Positions 23,241 to 34,055 of a DNA stretch of 64,000 bases are shown here, in pieces. Each line of letters opens with the position of its first letter. Within the stretch, counting starts at the first letter, position 1. Position numbers and translations under genes: made by a program. Source of the DNA: Limnanthes douglasii subsp. nivea (Eukaryota; Streptophyta; Magnoliopsida; Brassicales; Limnanthaceae); NCBI GenBank assembly GCA_036936605.1, contig JAUPFV010000002.1, forward strand, positions 337,999,215-338,063,214. The letters run 5' to 3'. The notes under the pieces are model-generated. The model worked only from the letters and a program-made list of their open reading frames with translations. It did no database searches and was not told where the DNA came from.

Positions 23241-23830
23241 AAGTGATAGTAAATATTTGAAGTGTTACACGTCCATTTAAAGTAGTGTTCGAAGTAATAA
23301 TAATGTTTGAAGTGCTACACGTCCATTTAAAGCATTGTTCAAAATAATAATAATGTTCGAAGTGCTACACGTCCATTTAAAGCACTGTTTGAAGTAATAA
23401 TAATGTGCAAAGTGCTACATGTCCATTTAAAGCACTATTTGAAGTAATAATTATGTTCAAACTGCTACACGTCCATTTAAAGCACTATTCAAAGTGATGG
23501 TAATATTCGAATTGCTACACGTACATTTAAAGCACTGTTCGAATATATAGTAATATTAGAGATGCTAACGTTTGTTAAACGCACTGTTTCACGTAATGAT
23601 AATATTTGAAGTGCTAAACATTCATTGAAAACATTATTGTAAGTGATGTTAATATTCGGGGTGCTAACGTTCGTTAAACGCACTATTTGAAGAGGCGGTA
23701 GTATTTGACGTGCTAACGTTCATTAAAATCAATATTTCAAGTAATGACAATATTGAATGTAGGAATGCTCATAAAAGGCATTAGTTATAGTGGAGTTATT
23801 ATTCGAAGTACTAACATCTTGTTCATAAAA
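23241..23830 (+). repeat. 50-bp tandem repeat array, about 11-12 copies
   Basis: The motif AGTGCTACACGTCCATTTAA or variants recurs at 23261, 23311, 23361, 23411, 23461, 23511, 23561, 23611, 23661 and 23710, which is a 50-bp period. Copies at the left are very alike. Those from 23561 rightwards change to GTGCTAACGTTCGTTAAAC-like text, and the last two are hardly readable. It lies between integrase and the antisense ORF. Tandem arrays in the 3' region of Tat/Ogre elements are known and can seed genomic satellites. Confidence 0.85.
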
Positions 23831-24033
23831 GATAAATTATGCAATAAAAGGAGGCATTGTTCCTTAGACCAATAAAAGGTATCTTTAAGGCATACAAAAA
23901 GAAAGTTCAAGTGCCAAGTGTTTAAGCACTTACAAAGGATTGTACAAACATAAACGACAAACAACACAAAAACTGGTGATTCAACAACACAAAACAAATA
24001 CATATTTTTAGTCCTCTTGGTCTTCATTTGGAG

Positions 24034-27015
24034 AATGGTCTTAGTATCCTTTTAATGAGCTTCTTTCTTGATCAGAGGTGTCTTCATCTTCCTCTGATTC
24101 ACTTTCTTCAGACGATTCAGTTGGTATGGGTTCGAAAGCTTCGCTAGGGCATTTTCTCAATGGGAATTGATTTCTAGAATCCTGATAAATTTGCCTTTAG
24201 AAACATTACATGGAATTCTCTTAGTAAAGTGATTGTTGTTTTCTCTTCGACATTTTTTATAGCAGCAAGGCTATCTAGATTGCTTTGGGTTTTAGTCGCT
24301 TTTAATGCAATGTGTTTCTCTTTGAATTTTGCTTTGAGTGACTCCATCTCATCAACTGTCTTCTTCTTGTCCTCCTCACTTTTGTTAAATAACTATTTCA
24401 GAGAGGATTGCTTCGTTCGTTCTTCGTCCATCTCTCTTTCATACTTTGCTTTAAGTCCATCCAGCTCACTTTGATGCGAGGAATTCAACTCTATTTTTTC
24501 TTGTTCATTAATTGATCTCAATCGATGTTTGATCTAGACGACTCTTTTTAGGAACTCGGTTCTATCAGCTTGGAAGACTTGGAATTATTCGAGAATATGT
24601 TTACCGAAAATCTCCCTCGTCTTTTTATTACAATCAGACTACTTTCTCCATCGGATCACATATTTAGCCATATCCTCCAGTTTTCTTCGAGCGGATTTAA
24701 CTTATGTGCATAAATTCTTTGCTGCATTTTCTAGGCTAGAAAATGGTTGGATCGCATGTAATACTTCTTCAGAGGGATCCCCAACAGGGAGAGACGAAGG
24801 ATTTTCATAAACATCAAGAGCAGATGATGAGGAAGCTTGTGAAGGATTCAAACTTACAATTTTAGGAAAATTGGTTGCGGTAATTTGATTTCTAATTTTA
24901 CAATTCCCTCTTGGATTTGTTGAACTTTAAGATCCATATCTTTATAAAGGTCTTGAATTTCGTCTTCACCAATCGTCTCATCGTCGATTAAGTTATCATC
25001 TTTTATATGGTCTACTTCGACAAATTATTTCCTTTCCTTTATCTCTTAGACATTTGCAGTTGGATTTGGGGGAGGTACTTCGAAGCTGTTCTCCACCCTT
25101 TATATTGGAGGAGTTTTCAAATAACTTTTATTTTCCTTCGAAGCGGTAGTATTTTTTCTTTTCTTTGAAGGATCAACCTCAATTCGTTCTTTAATGGTGG
25201 AAGACTAGTTTTTCTCGCCTTCCTTTTTGGCTTCCTATGCGTTTTCCTTGACTTCTGGTTTGTGGAAGAGTTGGCCTCTGCTTTTTCTTTTTTCATTTCT
25301 TATTCGCGTGTAAGTGTCTTAGCGATTTATTTTGAACCGGAACTATGATTTGTGTGTCAGTTTCTACCAATATTTTCGCAATATCATCTCAGTTTAGGGG
25401 CTCCAATAATTCTTCTTATGGGACGATAGAATCTGGAGAGATCCTCCATAGATGGATTTTGATAAAATTCACAGGTTGAAAGGCGCTATAAAATTTGTTA
25501 CCCCATGCATTTTTGCCCATGTAGACAATTTGGTAAAGATATTTGTGGTAGTTTTTCGACGGGATTTATACCGCCTCAGAATTTCAATATACAACAACAG
25601 TATATGAAAAATAAGATGAATTATAAACTAAGGAAAAAAATGATGATTGGCTAACTTACTGGTACTTTTCCATTTAAGATTGATCCTCGGTGGATTGTTT
25701 TTGGAAATGTCCTTGCCATTTTCCCAGGTTCCAGAGATAAAGAAAACCTTTGTTTCCAGAATTCGTCAGCTTTGAGGAGATCTTCAATTAGTTTGAAGGA
25801 ATCTCTAAGAGTAATGTAGTAGAATGGTAGCACTTGGTTTTTGGAAAAGCTAGTTATTGCAATGAAATCTTTGATGGAGAGGGGGGTTTTTCCAAGTTTG
25901 GAAGCCATAATGGTGGATAAGAGGGTGAACCATAAGTTTGAGCTCGCTTGCATCGCACATAAGTTGATGAGTTCAAAATATTAAACTATCGCTGGGTTCA
26001 ACGGAAATCGAAGTCCCCAGTTTATGATTTCAGGGTAGACCACAAGTTCATTTCCTCCACAAGAGAGTAGAGTCCCTCATACTTTTGGTAAACGAAGTAC
26101 AACATTATCTGGATGTCCCCATTATATTTTTAAACATCTTGCATGGAATTGATTGTAGTATTCATATTATACATTTTTTAATGCAATAAGGAATTTGAGG
26201 AGGACCTTTTTTGGGTTCACGCTCAAGGTTGCAACATTATCTTTGCTTTTTTCTCTAAATCCGGTTTCTTAAAATATTATCGTCAAATTATAAAGCAGCA
26301 GCACTTCCTGTGTTTTCAATATTAATATCAGTTTTTATCCTCGACTCTGATTCAGCACCTTTTTCAGAGGTTTCATCTCGCAATTGAGGTAGGGCTCTGT
26401 GCTAGTGGTACCTCGTGAGCTGGAGAGTACATTTGTTGTGTTCTGTTGTTAATTCTCTGAATGAGTTGCTTGTGACTTTTTATTGGTCACAATCATCTCC
26501 TTTCGGGGAGGATAATATGTAGGATTTTGTGAAGCATTGATGTTTTTGGAATCTCGCATGGCTACAAATCCGCTTTTCCGAGGAGGGTGGTTTTAGCAAG
26601 AATTATTTTCTAACTGAATTTAAAGAGTTTTGTGAGTAATTCGAGAAGGCTTAGTGGTATCTACATGAGATGTTTCTAAAGCTCTTTGAGAAGATTTACT
26701 TTGTGTTTCTTTGCGATTGACTCGATGAGGAGTTGAGACGTTCCCCGGAAGATAATTATGAAATATTTCGAGGCGGTTTGAGTTTTGATTGTTGAAGGGA
26801 TTGTAGAGAGCAAGTGTTTAGAACTGGGTTGGAAGAATTTTGATACCCATAAGAACTTTAGCCTGTGATAAATTTTTGTATAATGTGGTATGATTTGAAA
26901 GCTTTGGTGAGTTATCTATTACTCATTTCGAACGATATTCAACAGATTTTTCACTGATACACAAGTAATCATAAATACCAAAAATGGGTTCTTTAGTAGA
27001 TTGTGATTTTTTCAT
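24034..27015 (-). pseudogene. Antisense additional ORF (aORF) of the plus-strand Tat element, broken
   Basis: Read on the minus strand: candidate start ATG at 27015 (MKKSQSTKEPIFGIYDYLCI), followed by a low-complexity region. The conserved block at about 26020-25660 has INLCAMQASSNLWFTLLSTI, IMASKLGKTPLSIKDFIAIT, LPFYYITLRDSFKLIEDL and, after a 1-nt shift near 25735, TWENGKDI. A splice donor GTAAGT follows at 25660-25655, phase 1. Next come a lysine-rich segment, a coiled coil (ELDGLKAKYEREMDEERTKQ, EEDKKKTVDEMESLKAKF; about 24480-24290) and an acidic tail (ESSEESESEEDEDTS), stop near 24036. The domain order equals that of the nested copy. Confidence 0.65.
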
Positions 27016-27662
27016 AAACTAAAATGAAGAGAAATATCTGAATTAGACTGCAGAAAGTTTAAGGTGAATCGGAGAAGATGAGTTTTCAGATGAAGGTGGT
27101 GATGGAATGAAGTTTTCATACTATTTTCTTTTTCTCTCACTAGGAAGTGTACGTGAAGGGAAAATGACTAATGGAAGAATATTTATAGAAAATTATATAA
27201 ATGAGAAAGTGAAAAGAGAGGGTTAAAGGTTGACAATAGCTATTGTTGAAAAGTCAACCGATAACGTTGCCTATTCTGAATTAGAGTGACACATTTAAAT
27301 TTTCAGAGTTAATAGAATGATGCACATACACTAGGGCTCTCCATACGTTTCTAGTTGTGATTAGAGAAATGATTGAAAAACCATGTGTACATTCAAAATA
27401 AAATTGAAAACATTGCATATATATTTGAGGCAATCTTATGTATAATAACAAGTAGTCTTGATTTGAGGTCATATGGTTTGGTTCGAGGTTGATAAGTATA
27501 GAAATAAGCATTTTTGGTGTGATGCGGTTTAAGCAGTAATAATGGGTGGTTTGTATTCGAGGCAACTTAGAGTATGGTGATTGGCGGTGTTGGTCTGAAG
27601 TGGTTTTGCTTCGAAAATTTCTAGTCCTTATTCGTCATTCTTCATAAGGACTGGAGGGCTAC

Positions 27663-27983
27663 TGATAACGATGAAAATTATTAGAGACTTAATACAATTA
27701 GAGAAAAGTTGTAATAAGTAGTTTTATAAAGTTATCATATGGTATTTATATTCAGTGTAAATGTAAGAACTAGAATGCAATTTTTCCTTTAGTATAACTA
27801 CTTCAGTTAATATCCCAATGTTCTTATTAAAAGGGTTAGAGACTATGAATAAAGTGATCCAACTTTTGATTCTTGAATTGACTCTTATCTTTTGCTTCTT
27901 TCACTATAATTTAATCATTCTCATTCTCTCTAGAATCATTGATATAATTCAACTCTCATATTAATAATATATTACCCTTAACA
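27663..27983 (+). repeat. 3' LTR of the plus-strand Tat element (321 bp)
   Basis: It is preceded by the purine-rich tract GGACTGGAGGGCTAC and starts TGATAACG. It ends TTAACA before the duplication GTGTT. It pairs with 6782-7103. Confidence 0.85.
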
Positions 27984-27988
27984 GTGTT

Positions 27989-28850
27989 ATCATTATTAAT
28001 TTCATGCTTTGGGATCTTGTTGTAACCCGAGCAAGCATATATAAAGAATAACATGTTATTTCAATGAAGTTGCTCTCACCAATTGATTAATTCTTCAAAA
28101 GTAAAAGGGTCATTCAGGAAAACGTTTTTTAAATGTGTAAATTCTACACATATTTTCCTTTTGCCGTTATTTTTCTTCTTTAGAACTGGATCAGTAATCC
28201 ATACTAGATAGTAGATTCCCTAACATGTTCTTAAGTCTATTTACTTCCTTCTCTACTTATTATTTTTTATGTGAGTATGATCTCCTCTTTTGTTTGATTA
28301 ACTAAAATATGATATGTGTATATATCTTTTGTTGGGACTCATCTTATCTTTTAGGCAGCCCATGAAAATATGTATAATTTTTTTTTACAATAAAATGTAA
28401 CAGTTTGTACCTGAAGTTGGTAGGTATTTCTTGTCCGATTCATATATATCATCAATGACGATAGAGAGGGGACTTCTAATTGTTATATTTTATGGACAAA
28501 GAAGTTGTATAGAACTCTCTTGAAGTTATTCTATTTCCTTTTATTAATTTTACATTTTCATTGTTTATATACCAAAAGCATTGGTGGACTATGGAGACTA
28601 CAACATGCATGTGATCGAACCGTGATCTTCCCAAAATCACATTTTATGAAAAAATGCATCCACTATCATGAACGAATATGGAATCTTCTTCATGCACCCC
28701 TATATTCCCAATGCCACGTCTAATGTCATTTCCCCTACAACACTTCCATATGCTCCTTTAAATCCACTCAAAATCTTATATGCTGGTATAAGAAATTGAG
28801 CACCTCTTATCTTGTTATATTTTCTTTTAAATAAAATATTTGATGAGTTT
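27989..28850 (-). pseudogene. Protease and N-terminal RT remnant of the oldest Tat element
   Basis: On the minus strand, NVILGRSRFDHMHVVVSIV at about 28640-28570 matches the protease C-terminal motif seen near 9520 and 18020. The early RT (a WI-Y/LLIQF-like box near 28190) and a decayed DARxGYNQ box at about 28040 follow. The sequence then stops at 27989, exactly where the younger element inserted, and continues at 6776. No gag was recognised further right; the limit near 28850 is where the text becomes plain AT-rich. Confidence 0.55.
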
Positions 28851-29561
28851 CATGTTATCCAATTAAGTTTTTTAGGCAAAACTATATATTGTAACTAATA
28901 TCTTAAAATGGACTTTATCCTATAAAATTTCAACCTTTATCGATATGAATATTAAAAAAATACAGTGAGTTAGAATTTTTTTACAAAGAAATCTTAACTT
29001 AATATTAAAACCTAAAAAATATTTGTTTACAGTTCATCCTAAAAGGTAATTCTAATCAGAATCTCATGTTTTAGTTTTGTTGTATTTTATAACCGGTTGG
29101 AAAGAAAAAATAATAATTGGATTTTAATAATTAAGTTTTATAGTTTTTTATAACATGTCGAGAAAATAATAAATAAATAAAAACTGATTTTAAAATTTTG
29201 TTTATAGTCTATTGAAAATTATTATTTATTAAATGAATAAGTAAAACTATGTTTTGAATAACTATGTTTTATTTTACCTTACTTTTATTGAAAAATCGGG
29301 AACGTATAACAATTTTTGGAAAACAAAAAATAATGATAAAAAAATCATAAATATAACTTAACTGATTCTTAATTAATAAAAATAAAAATTAATATATATT
29401 TAGGATCCAAGAAGTTTAAATATATAAAAAAAATCCAAATAATATTCTTTTCAAAATATAAAAGATTAAAAATAAACTTAATTAATTAAAAAATAAAATA
29501 TAATAGTCGAATCTAATTAGTTATAGACTACTTATTCCATATTATTCCGTAGAATCGATAA
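28851..29561. other. AT-rich spacer, no gene seen
   Basis: Long A/T runs and poly-A blocks, with no open frame of note and no similarity to the neighbouring elements that I can see. Confidence 0.5.
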
Positions 29562-29949
29562 TGGGTCAAGCTATATATACCCAAATGTGGTTTAAGTATA
29601 CCCAATTTTGAGTTTACCCAAAAGTGGTATAAGTATACCCAATTTTTGACAAAAATACCCTTTTGTTTTTTACTAAATCCTTCCACTTTATTTTTTCTCT
29701 AGCATTCCATATTCACTCTTACTTCTCTCTAACATATATCTTACTTCTCTCTAATTTTTCGGCGAAGTAAGTATTTTTTTTAGATTTGATTTTTTGTTTG
29801 ATTAAGGATTTTTTTATTGTTTAGACTTAATTGCTATGTATTTTTAAAGTTTTTTTTTTGAAAATCATAGATTAGAATTAGGTTTAATTTCAAAATTAGA
29901 TTTAAGACTAAATTAAGAAAAAAATCTTTTTTATTTTTTTTTCCATTTT

Positions 29950-30072
29950 CCAGCCCTGGCCGGCACCGGGTGCGCCTGACGCAGCGCAGCCCACGGTGCG
30001 TTGGGCCTGCACCATCGGTGCATGTCTTGTGTGTACCGATGGTGCAAGCCCAATGCACCATCGGTACGCAAG
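29950..30072. repeat. GC-rich hairpin island 1
   Basis: Inside very AT-rich DNA the motif TGCACCATCGGT appears in alternating orientation: TGCACCATCGGT (30009), TACCGATGGTGCA (30037) and TGCACCATCGGTA (30054). Any two neighbours can pair as a 12-13 bp stem with a loop of 7-16 bases. ORFs across it are by-products. Confidence 0.65.
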
Positions 30073-30534
30073 GGCAATTTTTTTAAAAAAAAATTATTAT
30101 ATTTTTTTATATAATTGAGTCCTTAATTTTTTTTTTAAAATTAACGTAGTTAAATTTATTAATTTTTTCAAAAAAATTGTTTTAGTTTTTATATATTTAA
30201 AGGTTATAATAACTTATTTTAATTGTTTTTATAATTTTTGTGACTAACTTTAAATTTTTTTTGTTTATTTTAGGTATTTAATCAAATAGTCTACTCCGCA
30301 TTTCAAGACCGTTTTTTAGTTTTTTTCTAAATATTTATTTATGTATATAATTTTAATTCAATTATAATTTATTTATAATTTATATTAACAATTTCTGTAT
30401 TTAAAAATTAATTAATGTGATATTTTTTAAATTGAATTTTAACTTAATTATTTGTGTATCTTTATACATTAAAAATAAATAAATACACTTAATAATAATC
30501 GGATAAGTTTAAAAAAAATTAAACACTAATGAAA

Positions 30535-30935
30535 AAAATCTCATAATTTTTTTAATAAATATATATAGTAACGTACCAAGTTTAATATATATATATATAT
30601 ATATATATTAAAAATATCTAAAATATAACTATATTTAAACTTTAATAAATAGAATCCCGTATAAATTTAATAAAAATATATAGTAAGATACAAAAATTTT
30701 GTATATATATAATATCTAAAATATAATTATATTTAAACTTAAATTAATAAAATATCATATAAATTGAATAAATAAATAGTAACTTACGAGTTTTGTGTAT
30801 ATATAATATCTAAAATATAATTATATTTAAACTTTAATTAATAAAATTTGATTAAAATTCAATAAATATATATACAATCGTTACAAATATTGTATATATA
30901 AATAATATTTAAAATATAATTATAATTAAACTTTA
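30535..30935. repeat. AT-rich tandem repeat, about 97-bp unit, four copies
   Basis: TCTAAAATATAATTATATTT or close variants start at about 30617, 30715, 30809 and 30908, giving spacings of 98, 94 and 99 bp. The first copy includes an (AT)n run at about 30583-30608. Confidence 0.6.
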
Positions 30936-31227
30936 TATATTGGTATATGTATCACTATTTGTATATTTTTCTAAAAAATTTAGATTTAATTTTTAAAATC
31001 GAATAAAAAATTCATCAATACAAACAATAAATATTAAGATCAATTAATAAAGTTTTATTATATTTCCATTTTCGAGCGTTAAATTTTGAGTATATTCATC
31101 GGTATCATTTAGGCAATACCAATTTCTTTTAAAAAAAATGAAACTAAATAAAAAGATTTTTTTAAAAGATTTTTTTTTACTCAAACACATTGAAATAGGA
31201 GTTTGGAGGAAAAAAAAGAAAAAAAAA

Positions 31228-31400
31228 ATCATGGCCATGAACCACCGGTTCAGGGGCTCTGAACCGGTGGTACATGACCACCAGTACCACCGGTGCACAA
31301 GCCCAGAACCGGTGGTGCTGGGCCTTAGTACCGATGGTACTGAGCCCCAACACCATCGGTTCTGGGCTTGTGAACCGATGGTACAGCACCTTCGCACCGG
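31228..31400. repeat. GC-rich hairpin island 2
   Basis: Four nested stems follow each other: ACCACCGGTTC with GAACCGGTGGT; ACCACCGGTGC with GAACCGGTGGT; GTACC-GAT-GGTAC; and ACCATCGGTTC with GAACCGATGGT. The core ACCATCGGT/ACCGATGGT is the same as in island 1. Poly-A/poly-T runs border it. Open frames on both strands here are low-complexity artefacts. Confidence 0.65.
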
Positions 31401-31856
31401 AACAAAAAAAAATTAAAAAAAAAAACATTTTTTTACCTTAGTTCGGATTGATTCATGTTTGATTTCGTGTTTTTATTAGAAAAAAAATTATTTTTTTTGA
31501 AATGAGTTTGAATGTTCTTGAGGCAACTTTGAATGTTCAAGAACACTTTGAAGAACTTCACCAAATTGTAGTAACATGGGTTTGATCTACTAAATCAAAG
31601 TGTTTTTTGGGTAAAGATAGTAAAATATGTTATTTTGTGATTTGTGTATATTTAGGATATACTTAGTGTTTTTTTTACTTAATGTCAATTCTGTAATTAA
31701 ATGGATGTCTGAGGGTATTTTTGTCATAAAAAAGTCAAACTAAAGTCAACTGCATTTTTTGTTGCTCGAAACTCTAATCTCTAATTTATTTAATGTTTTA
31801 GCATGGTCTTCCGTTAAAGAAATTTTGCAATTATTTTAATATCAAATGTGAGAATC

Positions 31857-32101
31857 AAAAGTTTTAAAAACTTTTAGAAAATCATATGTTCATCTTCTTT
31901 TAAAAATTGGATTCAGAAGTCTACAATTGCTATATTTTTTAGACTCGACTCGATCTCAAATCAGTTCAGTTTGGCCTCCGTATGTGAGTTTAGTCTCAAG
32001 AAATTGGGTTCGGTCTCAGCATCAGCATCGGAATTTGGTTTCAGTATGGGTTCCTTCTTAGTATTGGAGTTTGGTTTCAGTATGGATCCCGCTTTAGCAT
32101 G
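31857..32101 (+). repeat. Dispersed repeat, copy A
   Basis: It shares extended similarity with 38716-39000, for example TCTACAATTGCTATATTTTT against TCTATAATTATCCATAGCTC and then GACCTCAAATCAGTTYAGTTTGGC-like text. Internally it repeats GGAGTTTGGTTTCAGTATGG twice. The Ty3/gypsy LTR at 32102 begins inside it, after TTTAGCAT. Confidence 0.55.
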
Positions 32102-32593
32102 TGATATTGTTATACAAGTCCACGGATATCTAGCTTTTGGACAAACACAAAATAGGCTTCATTACTGACACGGATATTGGATTTGGGCGCCACAAATATT
32201 CAAATCGAAGATCTTGACGATTCCGTCGACTGTCAAGAATAAGACGGAGGCAAGATTCCCTTCACAAAGTTTGGACCCCAAAACGAACTGTCTAGAACCC
32301 CAAATCGTTATTTTGGTGCTTTTTGAATTTATTTTTCGTATTTTATGAATTTTTTAAAAATAGTCCAGTAAATCTAATTGATTCAGAATTTAATTGGACT
32401 ATGTTTTATTGGATTTCGAATATTACTGTAATTTTGGATTAGGATTTGAAGCAACTTCCATTTAAGCTCTCAAACCTCTACAACTAAGACAGATATTTGA
32501 TAAACTGAAATATTTTTATGAACTTGTGAAGTTCACTCTACCCTAGGGTTAGGGTATATCCGCTTTTTTTATTTGATAATTCTACATCTATCA
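32102..32593 (+). repeat. 5' LTR of the 32-37 kb gypsy element
   Basis: Pairs with 36892-37238 over about 350 bp (GATCTTGACGA, CCCCAAATCGTTATT, AATTTAATTGGACTAT). Ends CTATCA, 3 bp before the primer site. Confidence 0.75.
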
Positions 32594-32596
32594 ACT

Positions 32597-32608
32597 TGGT
32601 ATTAGAGC
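32597..32608 (+). promoter_or_regulatory. Primer binding site for initiator-Met tRNA
   Basis: TGGTATTAGAGC, one mismatch from the common TGGTATCAGAGC site, right after the 5' LTR. Confidence 0.75.
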
Positions 32609-32623
32609 ATCAATTCTTGCTAC

Positions 32624-33566
32624 ATGGGTAGGGGAAGTGTGTCACCACAAAGAGATCGAGGGAAGAATATTGCATTAGTCACTGAGATCTATAATCAAGA
32701 ATATTTGGACGATCGTGTAGGCTTGATCAAGCACGCCAACACTAGGAAATTACAGGTGATTGGAGAGCAGTTGAGCACGCTAGGAGATTTTATAAAGCAA
32801 ATGCAAGAAGCAATTCAGAGGATGAACATCAAATTTTGAGCTTTAATGTCGAGCAACCTACCGTCGGGTTATGAAAGAGACTACGGCGAGGGTCAGAACC
32901 ATTTTACTTTGAGGAGATATTAGAGCAGAGGACGTGTTCCCTTGTAAACTCATTGTGAGCATGCCTTTGAGCAACCTACAGATCGTGATTTTAATCAAAA
33001 TTCAAGCAATCCGTAGGAGTCATGGTTTAGACTCGAGGTCTTAAAATTGCACATGGGTTTTGAACATTATGAGTTTGTAGATTGGGTCGCATCTGTGGAA
33101 GAAGTTCTAAATTTCAAATACGTCACAAACAACATGAGGGTACAGTTAGTCGCAACCAAGTTTCAGGGTCGGGCTGCATCGTGGTGGCAACAACTGAAAC
33201 AAACCAGTTTAAGGCAAGATAAATCAAAATATCTACCTGGTTAAACTTGTGAAACATCTTAAGTCCGATTTTTTACCTTGTAATTATGCAAGAATTATGT
33301 ATCAACTTTTACAAAACTTAAAGCATCGGTCAAAGTCTGTTGACAAGTATATTAATAAGTTTTTTAAGTTGAAAAGTTGTATCGATGTTGCTGATACGGA
33401 TGACCAGTTGGTATATCGCTACATCAGGGGAATGAGGCAACAATTTCAAAACTTTTTAAACATGTTTGATCTGGTCAAATTTTCTGAAGCACATATTCAT
33501 GTTTTGCACCTGGAGAAAGCTCTATTAATAATTCCATACTGTAGATATGCTATGAGAGCATCATGA
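32624..33566 (+). pseudogene. gag remnant of the 32-37 kb gypsy element
   Basis: An open stretch starts at ATG 32624 (MGRGSVSPQRDRGKN). The gag core is at 33047-33566: VQLVATKFQGRAASWWQQLK, then LPCNYARIMYQLLQNL and YRYIRGMRQQFQNFL. The pieces lie in different frames, with stops near 32839, 33244 and 33566. Confidence 0.7.
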
Positions 33567-34055
33567 ACCAGGACTCATTGCAGTGCAATATCCTAAACTA
33601 CCGCATTAGTCAATGGGTTTGTTCACAGAAGCTGCTGAATTTCAGTTGCAAGGCGAGCCAAGGTATAATGAAGAAGAGAAAAACGTTTTCGATGAGCTTC
33701 AAATGGAAAACGTATATAAAAGGATGTTAGGAAACTGTTGTTCTAAGGCATGTCGATCTTCCGCCTAAGGTGAACGGTAACAGTGATGACTGGATGAGAA
33801 ATAATATATTTTCATCTACTTGCACTATCGGAAGGAATGTGTGCTAATTCGTGATAGACTCAGAGAGCTGTTGAAATGTAATTTATGAAGAAATTGTGCA
33901 AAATTTAGCGTTGAAGACTAAAATTCACCCTAACCTTTACAAGCTAACCTAAGTAAAAAAGGTAGTGAGGTAACCATTTCTCAACGGTGTCTAATATTTT
34001 TTTTGGTTGGTAATTATAAAGACAAGTAATAATGTGACCTTATTAGTATGGATGC

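Larger units (their letters stand above)
6782..27983 (+). mobile_element. Tat-type Ty3/gypsy LTR retrotransposon, interrupted by a nested element
   Basis: LTRs lie at 6782-7103 and 27663-27983, both starting TGATA and ending TTAACA. The flanking target duplication is GTGTG (6777-6781) and GTGTT (27984-27988), with one mismatch, and the flanks rejoin an older RT. Internal order: primer site, gag, protease, RT (interrupted at 10610), RNase H, a second RNase H, integrase, a 50-bp tandem array, and an antisense additional ORF on the minus strand. Without the nested copy the element is about 11.1 kb. Dual RNase H and an antisense 3' ORF are known traits of the Tat lineage. Confidence 0.85.
2154..28850 (-). 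mobile_element. Oldest Tat-type Ty3/gypsy element, split by the 21.2-kb insertion
   Basis: Minus-strand pol pieces lie on both sides of the element at 6782-27983. On the left are RT, RNase H/linker and integrase (6776 down to about 4100). On the right are protease and the start of RT (about 28750 down to 27989). Removing the insertion and one copy of the 5-bp target duplication joins the two RT halves in the expected order: a decayed YNQ-like box from the right flank, then a SFISEK-like box from the left flank. No LTR could be identified. The outer limits given are approximate and are set by where similarity to pol, or the putative aORF, stops. Confidence 0.65.
29562..31745. mobile_element. 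Possible non-autonomous element with GC hairpin islands
   Basis: The left side carries two 37-bp direct repeats around CCCAAATGTGG (29580) and CCCAAAAGTGG (29617), followed by GACAAAAATACCCT at 29649. The right side has the inverted form AGGGTATTTTTGTC at about 31712. Between them lie two GC-rich hairpin islands and a 97-bp AT-rich array. The general build recalls the Mutator-like element at 37421, but no convincing terminal repeat or target duplication was found, so the limits are tentative. Confidence 0.3.

Noticed and set aside
23241..23830. CRISPR-like appearance of the regular 50-bp repeats
   Set aside because: The host is a plant, there are no unique spacers (the whole 50-bp unit repeats), and the array lies inside a retrotransposon.
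31044..31428. Open frames of 83-117 codons over hairpin island 2
   Set aside because: Frames exist on both strands, with poly-Phe/poly-Lys runs from poly-A tracts, and the inverted repeats explain them.
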